From Cytidiella melzeri (lineage: Eukaryota > Basidiomycota > Agaricomycetes > Polyporales > Irpicaceae): a stretch of DNA of 37,419 nt. This document shows, piece after piece, positions 29,971 to 37,419 of the stretch. Every line of letters starts with the position of its first letter. Position 1 is the stretch's first letter. The stretch covers positions 1 to 37,419 of the forward strand of contig JABYQR010000416.1 in the NCBI GenBank assembly GCA_022592445.1. Direction: 5' to 3'. The position numbers and the translations under genes were made by a program. The notes beneath the pieces were generated by a model. That model was not told the origin of the DNA. It saw nothing but the letters and a program-made list of their open reading frames with translations, and ran no database searches.

Positions 29971-30831
29971 TCCTTGCCCTTGGTCGGCTTTTTCCCTTTA
30001 CCCTTGTCAGGGGACGGGTGAGGAGTCGAAGGTTCATCATCTTCTGTTGGAACCTCCTCAATATGATCTGCCAACTCTAGGCACGCGGTATTTACGTTTT
30101 TCGTTCTTGACGACAAAGCCTTAGGGGCTTCGGCCTCGCTGTCTGTTCCTGAGTCCTCAGCATCTGCTGCCCAAATCTTCTTCGGCGCCAAAGACTTGCC
30201 ATCCTTCTTCCCTTCCTTCTTCTTCTCATCAGGCTTCTTCTTCAGGCCATTGAGGTTGCACTCATCCGTATTGTGTCCTTTCGACTTGTGAATGTGACAG
30301 AACTTCTCCGACTTTTCAGTCGAGTTTACCTCTTTGCCCTTGCCCTTGTTCTGCTTCTTGTTCTTCTTCTTCTTCTTATCCGCAGTGTCCACCTCCATAG
30401 GAGTGGACATATCCTTTTCTTTAGCAAAGATCTGGCCTTGTGCTTTCTCCGGATAGACCTTCTTGTGGATATCGAGCAAGAGGTCAAGGAACTGAGGCCA
30501 AGTTGTAGGGATCTGATTTTCATCTTTCCCAATCATGACGAGCCTCATGTCCTTCTCGATGACGTGCTTGAGCTTATGAATAAGCAAGTCATCTTCGTAT
30601 CCAGAAAGCCTGCCAAGTGTACAGAAACGTTCTGCATACTTGACGAAGTTCTTGTGCGCCACATCCATATTATTGAACAAGGCGTTAAGCTCCTTTCAAG
30701 CGCCCTCCTTGTCATCCCGTTGACCGTATTGTACCTTGAGCTCATTTTTGAATTCTTCCCACGTTCCAATTGTCTGACCCTTCGAGAGCTTCTTGATCCA
30801 CGGCTCCATGTATTGAGCCGCCGCGCCTGAG

Positions 30832-31534
30832 TGTCACAGATTTTCAATGTTTCTACAAGACTTGCCTTATCAGGCAACGGTATTATTGGGAATATTTAAG
30901 CGCTTATCCGGTGTCTATTTAGGCCCTTATCCAGCGCTTATCTGGCGCTTATCAGGCGCCTATTCCGGCGCTTATTCTCAGTGCCTATCAATTGATGCGC
31001 TGATGCGCCTCCTGTCTCTGATGCGCTGATGCGCTCCTTTCCTTATCTGTGTATCACATGATAGAACTCTCTGGAACATTGTGGAACATGCTGGAACTAT
31101 GATGTCATAGTATAGAACATTCCATTAGATGATGTCATAGTTCCTAGAACCTTCTGGAAAAGTCTAGCCTTGTCTTAGAACAAGCTAGAACAAGTCTAGC
31201 CTTGGAGCTGGGTCATGGGGTCAGGTCATGGGGACAATTGCTATTGGTTGATTATTGAAGTGGCACCACTACGGCATAGGGCATGCTTTGTAAGGTAGAT
31301 TACTTCGCTTACTCATGTAGGTATTAGGGGTCTTAGGGTAGTACCTGGGGTCCTCCCCTTCATGTATATATAGAGGCACTCCTGAGGGCATATCCCCTCA
31401 GTCTTATCCACTCTGTTGATCAAGGACTACTTCGTACTTCCCAGTACTCACTCTCACCAACACTCTACTCTCTATCTCACTATCTCCCCTTCAAGTTTAA
31501 CAACTATCTGGTGAGTGTAACCTTAACTGTTACA
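30832..31534 (+). mobile_element. Solo LTR (gypsy type) inserted in gag, 703 bp
   Basis: It begins TGTCACAGATTTTC and ends CTTAACTGTTACA. The 5-bp duplication CTGAG flanks it exactly (30827-30831 and 31535-31539). Orientation is plus, opposite to the host gypsy element: the TATA box CATGTATATATAGAGG (about 31361) precedes the CT-rich leader. It is of the same family as the LTRs at 25315 and 33647. A solo LTR implies an element that inserted in a relative of its own kind and then recombined out. Confidence 0.93.
31365..31372 (+). promoter_or_regulatory. TATA box of solo LTR
   Basis: TATATATA followed by GAGGCACTCC and a pyrimidine-rich stretch. The same block is present in reverse in the 25315-26034 LTR. 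Confidence 0.55.
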
Positions 31535-32288
31535 CTGAGAGCCGGTTCATCGTGACGGCAATACGTTGCCTGTCTGTAGCAACGTTCTCGTGGACAAGCC
31601 ACGGAGAGATCTTGTTCAACCACTCGTTGAACTTGACCTTGCCATCGGTGCCGTTGAACTCCGGGGGTTCGCCAATCTTGGGCTGGCGAGAGGATCCTCC
31701 TTGTCCTTGCGACAAGGGAAGCTGGTTGATCTGATTGACCACATTTGTGATCGTTGTCTTGACCGTGTTGAGGTCAGTGTCCATCCGTTGGACTTGCGTG
31801 TCGGCAGCGGACTGCGAATATAGGTTTTGAGCGACCTTATCGACGTATTCCTGGAGGTTATCCTCCAGCAATGACAACTGATTGTTCCAAATGAGAACCA
31901 TTTGATTCATTATATTATGAACGATAGCAGTTGTTGCTTCTCCTTCAACCATGCGAGTAAAAGACCTTTGGGCTATGGTAAGATTGTGGAAAATGTGCTG
32001 TTCAAAATTCTCGACAGAAGGGTTATAAACAATTGGCGTAATCTTGCCAAAAGGAACAGAATGGGTGAGGTTAGCAGTGGGGGCAGCGCTAAATCCGGCG
32101 TTGGATTGAGTGGCCATTGCTTCTAATTTCTTAGTTTAGCAAAGGATAAGCGGAATACTATTTCTAGTATAAGAAGAAGAGAAACACCACTTTTCACACA
32201 TTGAACTCTTGTCAGAGTTGTTTTCACACATTAAATCCTTTTCAGGAAGTTGTCACCGAGTTAAATGAGGCTTGTCAGCCAATACATT

Positions 32289-33068
32289 TTATTCCATTTC
32301 CGCATATACAAAGGCGTTCATATCGAACAGCCCTTCTAGTAGCTCTAGGATATAACCCCATCTCCGATGTATGTCTACAAAACTATTCCTGCCTAAACTC
32401 TTTAAGTCCTTTTTTAACATCCTCCATTCCCTATTCGTCATCTTGTCCGTGTGATTCTCCTTGAACCACTGTTCAATCATGAAGACTCGACCGATCAGCA
32501 GCTGAGCTTTCTCCCTACGAGTGTTGAGCTGGTGGTTAGATGATTGCCCACCACTCGAGAAGGAGGCATCCAGTTTCTTGAGCACAGGCTCAAGCCTTTG
32601 ACAGGCTGCTGTGATCATTGGTTCAAACTCCTGTTGACAAAGCATAAGCTTTGTCTTATGGAAGTGTAGAGAGGCGGGGAGCGGATTGGGAGTGGGAATG
32701 TAAGCGCGTTGGTTGCGCTCCTCGATACGCTGGAGAAGAGAAATCTTTTCAGCTTCCTTCTTCTCTTGCTTCTTGATATGATCGAGAAGGCTGAGTTGAG
32801 ACATGAGGTGAGAGACCTGACTCATGCGAGCCTGGTTCTCTTCATGCTCAATGGTGGTACGAGCCTGCTCCTCGAGGTTGATCCTCTTAATGAGGGGCTT
32901 GTTGTTGGGGTACTTGAGCCGGCAAGGCTTGCCAGCGTCCTTGAACTTGTCAAGAGTCTCCTTGGAGACGGTAAGACGTTCCTGAAGTCCGGTGACTTCG
33001 TTACAGACAGGAATGTAGTAGGGGGCCTTGCGGCCAGACCTAGCAGCAATGAAGCGGGAAATTGGCAT
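32289..33068 (-). CDS. Extra 5' ORF of gypsy element, unknown function
   Basis: An intact 259-residue frame from ATG 33068 (MPISRFIAARSGRKAPYYIPVC), lying between the 5' LTR remnant and gag. It is rich in charged residues and probably a helical coiled coil in the middle (LEEQARTTIEHEENQARMSQ, HIKKQEKKEAEKISLLQRIE). There is no protease, zinc knuckle or envelope-like signal peptide or membrane segment. It precedes gag by 171 bp on the same strand. The open frame in an otherwise decayed element suggests recent function or chance. It could be an additional structural or gag-like protein. I do not recognise the family. Confidence 0.6.
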   Translation of the reverse strand: MPISRFIAARSGRKAPYYIPVCNEVTGLQERLTVSKETLDKFKDAGKPCRLKYPNNKPLIKRINLEEQARTTIEHEENQARMSQVSHLMSQLSLLDHIKKQEKKEAEKISLLQRIEERNQRAYIPTPNPLPASLHFHKTKLMLCQQEFEPMITAACQRLEPVLKKLDASFSSGGQSSNHQLNTRREKAQLLIGRVFMIEQWFKENHTDKMTNREWRMLKKDLKSLGRNSFVDIHRRWGYILELLEGLFDMNAFVYAEME

Positions 33069-33646
33069 GGTGACTGTGTGACAATGCGTGATGAGCTTGA
33101 CAGCTCAGTGGTGTGCAAAACAAATCTCCATAAAGGAGAGGTCCTATATATGTGTAGGGTAGTACCGGCGTCGGCCTGGACTCTCTCTCCAGGTCCGGTG
33201 GTGTAAGGATCTCCGTCATGGTTCCACCCATGCGGCAAATGGTTGGCGGATCAGTATTACACTGACCCTAAGTCCGGCCAGAACAAGTTACCCGTCTTTG
33301 TGCCTAGGCACTCATGGGCTTCAAGTCCTGTTGTCTAGCTCTTATAACGAGCTGTCTGACACCAGACTCCACTATCGCCTGTGGGGAGGCACACTTTCAT
33401 CATGTTGGCATAATGCCAACCCCTGCTCTGATCAGCTCTAGGAGCGTCGGGCGAGAGGGTGATTCAAGTTGTGCGTATCAAGGCAAGGCCTAGACACGAC
33501 TACCACTTAGAGCCTATGGTCCGGCTACCTCTATTTCTAGAGGGTTTGTAAAGGCGCCCACGCACAGGCACAAGACCTAGAAGAAAAGGGGAAGAAACCT
33601 CTAGCACGTCCAGAGACGTGAGGGAGTAGGGGCAGTCTTATATAAA
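33069..33646 (-). other. Leader of gypsy element, no gene seen
   Basis: Between the 5' LTR remnant and the extra ORF. Open frames are short and overlapping. The base next to the LTR (TTTATATAAGACTGCCCC on the minus strand) does not give a clear primer site, so the primer is undetermined. Confidence 0.45.
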
Positions 33647-33890
33647 TGTAACAGTAAGGTTACTACTCACCAGTTAAGTTGTTAAACTTGAGGGGATAGA
33701 GTGAGATAGAGTGTGAGAGAGGTGGTGAGCGAAGTAAAAGAGAGTACTGAGTAGTCCTTTATCAACAGAGTGGATGAGAATAAGCGCCTAAATAGACGCC
33801 GGATAAGCGCTGGATAAAGCGCTCAAATATTCCCAATAATACCGTTGCATGGTAAGGCAAGTATTGTAGAAACATTGAAAATCTGTGACA
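33647..33890 (-). repeat. Internally deleted gypsy LTR (5' LTR remnant), 244 bp
   Basis: The plus strand begins TGTAACAGTAAGG and ends GAAAATCTGTGACA like the 720-bp LTR, but it passes directly from CAACAGAGTGGAT to GAGAATAAGCGCC, so roughly 450 bp, including the TATA box, is missing. It is inserted in the copia integrase at 33891. Confidence 0.85.
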
Positions 33891-34899
33891 AGAGCGAGGA
33901 GAACAATTGTACACATACACCGAGTAGAGTGCATCATACCACCATAACCGATTTGGTAAAGATGCAGTATGCAGGTTTACGCATATGAAGTTCATGATAG
34001 TTTGGTGTACACGTTCAGCAACACCATTTTGCTGAGGAGTATCGTGTACAGTAAGACGTAGTAAAGTTCCTTGAGTTTTTACATAGGTAGTCATGGCTTT
34101 ACTTGTAAAGACACCATCATTGTCAGCTTGAAGTATCTTGACGCAAATACCGTATTGCGTCAGTAGTTCAGTAGAGAAAATGACCCATTGAGTATATGCA
34201 TCATCTTTAGTGACTAATGGCGCAAGTAATCAAGATTGGGTAGTGTCGTTAACAATGGTCAACCAGTATACGTATTTACCAATAATAGATGCAGTGGGTA
34301 GAGGCCCAAAGATGTCAACATGGAAGTGTTCACCAAAAGCTTTAGCTAACAATGAAGAGCGTAGTGTAGGTACTGTATTGCGATGGATATTGTTTAATAT
34401 ACAATCCTTGCATGGAGTTTCAGTACGGTCAGTTATATGATCAGTAATGATTGACAACGTATCAAGTAGTTTCTTGATCATGAAGTAACTTAAATGACCA
34501 AGTTTCTTATGTAGTTCAAGTGAAGTAATGCCAGCTCTATGCACGCTTGCTAAAGAAGACACTCAAGTTGATGATAGCATGTATAAATAGTTTGATTTTC
34601 TGACTACAGCCACACAAGTCAAGTTTGAGTTATATATAGTACAAAGATTGTGATAGAAAGTAAAACAATTATCAGAGTCCAGTTTATCAACGCTGATTGA
34701 AGTAAAAGGCAAAGTTAAGTTGAAGTATACATTCTTTAGCAAAAGTTCAGTATGCTTACCGTCTTCCTGTTCCACTTCGAGTACCATGTCGCTGGCTAAC
34801 TTCAGAGCGAGTTGTTCTGAGTTGGCAACAGTAAGTGATATAGTTGGTACAGAGTGAACGTTGATAACAAAGTGGAATATGTGTGCGAGGGGTAGAGGC
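33891..34899 (-). pseudogene. copia fragment A: protease-integrase region
   Basis: Read on the minus strand: a protease tail region (TISLTVANSEQLALKLASDM), LLLKNVYFNLTLPF, a pre-integrase part, the HHCC finger (HKKLGHLSYF...CKDC), and the integrase core with DDE acids (HVDIFGPL; LQADNDGVFTS; QQNGVAERVHQTI), ending YNCSPRS where the gypsy LTR begins. In-frame stops lie near 34563 and 34230. It is cut at the 5' side by the copia B LTR at 34899. RT and RNase H of this copy are not seen in the window. Confidence 0.85.
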
Positions 34900-35425
34900 T
34901 GTTAAGCTTCGAATATGAGTCTTATTATTCTTGCTGCTTCAGCAGCTCTGCTTATATACATGTCTGTATCTACTTATGTAAGCGACTACTATACATGTCT
35001 TCTTCAGCTATTCTACTGTACTACTAAGTACATGACTCATGCATGACTCATGCTATGAGTGCACGACTCATGCATGACTCATTGTATGACTAGGTTCAGC
35101 ACTTGTACCAGAGGCGTACATAATGAGTAAATGACTCATGCTAGTACTTGTCCTCAGATGTATGCTTTAGGCATCCACTGGAGTCATATGTGCTTTCCAT
35201 GTCATTTCCTATGCTACTAGAACACAGGCGTACATATATGTATAGTATTACTACAACCCATATCTGTACGTCTCAGCTAATGTGATGGTTACTACTAGAG
35301 TTTCCATATACGGCTGCATAATTCCCATACTAAGACTGTGGGAACTCTGCTACCTAAAGCGTCCTTGTAATGAGGCGTGGGAAACTACATATCATATCAT
35401 ATTATTATATTATATAGTTTTAACA
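34900..35425 (-). repeat. 3' LTR of copia element B, 526 bp
   Basis: The ends are inverted: TGTTAAGCTTCG at left and TAGTTTTAACA at right (TGTTAA/TTAACA). It contains repeated ATGAGTCATGCATGAGTC-type motifs at about 35030-35140 (several copies of ATGACTCATGC on the plus strand), which resemble AP-1/GCN4-type TGACTCA sites. Confidence 0.82.
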
Positions 35426-35438
35426 CTCCCACTTAACC
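35426..35438 (-). other. Polypurine tract of copia element B
   Basis: The minus strand reads GGTTAAGTGGGAG directly before the LTR. Confidence 0.65.
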
Positions 35439-35444
35439 GTTACA

Positions 35445-37419
35445 TTAGTGAGTGTTTAGATCAATTAGACCTAATCTCCCACTGAAGTATGATTGCTTCT
35501 GAAATGCCAATGACTTTGTCATGATATCAGCAATCTGTTCTTCAGTTGGAACTGCATATAGTTCAGCATTCTTATTTTCGACAAACTCTCTAACATAATG
35601 ATATCGAATGTCAATATGCTTTGAGCGTGACTCTATCTTTGGATTCTTGGTGAAGTAAATAGCACCATGATTATCACAGCATAGAATGGTAGGCTCTTGC
35701 TGTTTTAAATCCAATTCTTTGAGCACGGTGCGCAACCAATAACATTGCTTGGAAGTTTCGCACAAGGCCATGTATTCTGATTCCATTGATGATAGAGCAA
35801 CGGTTTTCTGCTTTTTAGAAGTCCAGGAAATTGCTCCTTCAGCCAAAAGAAATACATATCCTGTTGTCGAATGTCTGTCGTCTTTATTCTCAGCCCAGTC
35901 TGCATCCGAATAACCAATAATACCAGCATTACTTGATCCATTATACTTGATCGCATAGGACTGCGTTCCAAGCAAATATCTCAGTATATATTTAGCTGAT
36001 TTATAATGGTGGTCAGTTGGATTTGACATGTACTGTGAAAGACGTATGACTGCATATGAAATGTCTGGTCTAGTACCAATCATAACATATATAAGCGTGC
36101 CAATCAACGCTTGATACTGTCTCAGTAAACCAGAATCTGCTTTATAGTCAGATTCTGCCTTCTGTAGTACAGCACCTGAAGGTAATGGTGTTCCGAGCAG
36201 GATTAGCATTTGCCATATTAAATCGTTTTAAAGCCTCTTGAATATACGACTCTTGGTCAAGTAGAATCGTTTTAGCTTTACGATCTCTCTGCACACGCAT
36301 GCCTAGAATAAGCTTAGCTTCTCCTAAGTCACGCATCTCATAGCGATCCATAAGATTTTTCTTAAGTGCAGACATAGCAAGTTTACTATTTCCTATCGGA
36401 AATATATCGTCAACATATAGAATGAGAATTAAATTCCCCCCTTGTTGCCGATACACGTAAACACCAGCATCTGAATGAATCCGGTCAAAGCCTAATTCTA
36501 TCAGAGTGTTATGAATTTTGATATTCCATGTTCGTGAAGCTTGTTTAAGTCCATAAATGGCTTTCTTAAGCAAACAAACATGGTTCTCCGTTCCCTTCTC
36601 CACGAAACCTTCTGGTTGTTCCATATAGATTTCTTCATCCAGTTCGCCGTAAAGGAAAGCTGTTTTCACATCCAATGCCTCGATTTCCCAATCTTCGAGT
36701 GCAGCTATAGCTAGTAGCATGCGTATGGATTCAAAACGTGCGACTGGTGAGAAAGTTTCTTGATAATCAATTCCTTCAACTTGGGTGAATCCTTTTGCAA
36801 CAAGACGCGCTTTATATCGACCATCAGATTTATGGTGAAGACCCATTTGCATTTCACAATTTTCGTGATGCGTCTGGTCGTCGTACAAGCGTCCAAGTTT
36901 TATTCTTCATTTGAGAATCAATTTCGTCTTGTGCAGCAGCAAACCATTGATCCCGATCATCTCTTTTCATTGCCTGCTTCCACGTCTGTGGATATTCATT
37001 GATTGAATAAGCAGTAATTGAATTAAGAGTCTCGTCATCAATTTCTGCAGAATCATCATCATCAGTTAAGCCTCCTGATAGAGTTTGATGTTCTGGACCG
37101 GTTCAACGGAAGTGATCTCGAGGTTGAGTGATGACGTTCTGATGCAAAGGTATCCGTAATTGGATGGCCCCAACCGGAGATTCGGCGTGTCTCGAGTTCC
37201 ATCAGCCTCAAAGGAAGCCATTTTGTTCTTCCTTTTGTCTTAGCCACTTGCTTTTCAAAGCTTTCTGCATATCACGGCGCATGGAAGTTTAGGATTTTTT
37301 CAGCAGTTGAACGTTGTTCTGGTTGATAGGTGGTGCAAAGGGTTTAGGCTTGATTCGTTTGATTTGTGGTTGTGGTTCTTTGTCAAGAACGGAGCTGAAG
37401 GAATTGCTGTTGTTGTCAG
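35445..37419 (-). pseudogene. copia element B pol: reverse transcriptase and RNase H, partial
   Basis: Minus strand, 5' end outside the window. Upstream linker TAYSINEYPQTWKQAMKRDD and WFAAAQDEIDSQMKNKTW (near 36960), then RT: YKARLVAKGFTQVEGIDYQE, LDVKTAFLYGELDEEIYMEQ, AIYGLKQASRTW and the active site YVDDIF; then RNase H: GYSDADWAENKDDRHSTTGY, SSMESEYMAL, CDNHGAIYF and KHIDIRYHYVRE, ending at 35445 just before the purine tract. Frame changes occur near 36845 and 36190, and stops lie upstream of 37060. RT and RNase H catalytic acids are present. It is clearly a different family from the 18.5-23.7 kb copia element. Confidence 0.88.

Larger units (their letters stand above)
29949..32117 (-). 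pseudogene. gypsy gag, split by solo LTR
   Basis: ATG at 32117 (MATQSNAGFSAAPTANLTHS). The amino part runs to MNRLS at about 31540, the solo LTR 30832-31534 intervenes, and gag resumes with AAQYMEPWIKKLSKGQ. An in-frame TGA (probably from CGA) breaks it near 30701, in ...KEG(A)-stop-KELNALF. A single CCHC-like knuckle variant is CHIHKSKGHNTDEC, followed by Lys-rich and acidic stretches. It ends at a TGA at 29949 just after the frameshift heptamer. Gag would form the particle and bind RNA. The capsid part is typical of fungal gypsy elements (FNEWLNKI, WEEFKNELKVQYG). Confidence 0.85.
25315..33890 (-). mobile_element. Ty3/gypsy chromovirus, minus strand, decayed
   Basis: The 3' LTR is 25315-26034 with an AAGAAGGGGGGGTAA purine tract beside it; the 5' LTR remnant is 33647-33890. 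Internally, 5' to 3', are an extra ORF (33068-32289), gag (32117-29949, split by a solo LTR), and pol with protease, RT, RNase H, integrase and chromodomain (29970-26231). Flanks of the two LTRs do not match (GCTGC at left, AGAGC at right), so the ends may come from different insertions or have been rearranged. Confidence 0.85.
34900..37419 (-). mobile_element. copia element B, minus strand, runs off the right edge
   Basis: The 3' LTR is 34900-35425 and the RT/RNase H coding remnant runs upstream to the window edge. The element is inserted in copia fragment A. The left flank is GAGGC (34895-34899); the matching duplication would lie beyond 37419. Integrase and gag are outside the window. Confidence 0.85.

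Overview
The window looks like a transposon-rich stretch of a filamentous basidiomycete genome, most likely an Agaricomycete. The evidence is short GT-AG introns of about 50-60 bp, a RecQ-like helicase and a DUF6589-type protein of the kind I know from agaricomycete genomes, a chromodomain Ty3/gypsy element, Ty1/copia elements and a Mutator-like (MULE) transposase. I cannot name the species. Very little of the window is ordinary host gene: two small secreted-protein genes and one broken tRNA pseudouridine synthase (PUS4/TruB-type) gene.

Left part (1-10.2 kb). An AT-rich stretch without recognisable genes is followed by a candidate small element with 15-bp terminal inverted repeats (1027-2400) and by a secreted-protein gene (3257-3814). 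Next comes the most interesting unit. A perfect 24-bp inverted repeat (4044-4067 and 10194-10217) encloses exactly two tail-to-tail genes: a RecQ-family helicase (4223-6278, +) and a large DUF6589-type protein (6241-10055, -) whose 3' ends overlap by 38 bp. I propose this as a little-described TIR-bounded mobile element of about 6.2 kb.

Middle (10.2-18.5 kb). The PUS4-type gene (10503-15703) is split by a 4002-bp MULE (11021-15022). The MULE has TIRs of about 110 bp, a perfect 9-bp target-site duplication and a full-length DDE plus SWIM transposase. The PUS4 copy also carries stops and small lesions of its own. A second secreted-protein gene (16237-16707, -), related to the first in signal peptide and 5' leader, follows, and then tandem-repeat DNA.

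Right part (18.5-37.4 kb). This is a nest of LTR retrotransposons, all on the minus strand: a copia element with 359-bp LTRs and a half-tRNA type primer site (18505-23707); a gypsy chromovirus (25315-33890) with an extra 5' ORF, a -1 frameshift heptamer between gag and pol, and an opposite-orientation solo LTR inside gag; a copia fragment broken at its integrase by the gypsy element; and a second copia element (34900 to beyond the right edge) inserted in that fragment. The coding regions are decayed. Many stops are CGA to TGA, and the two copia LTRs differ only by transitions, mostly at CpG sites, which points to cytosine methylation with deamination or a RIP-like process.
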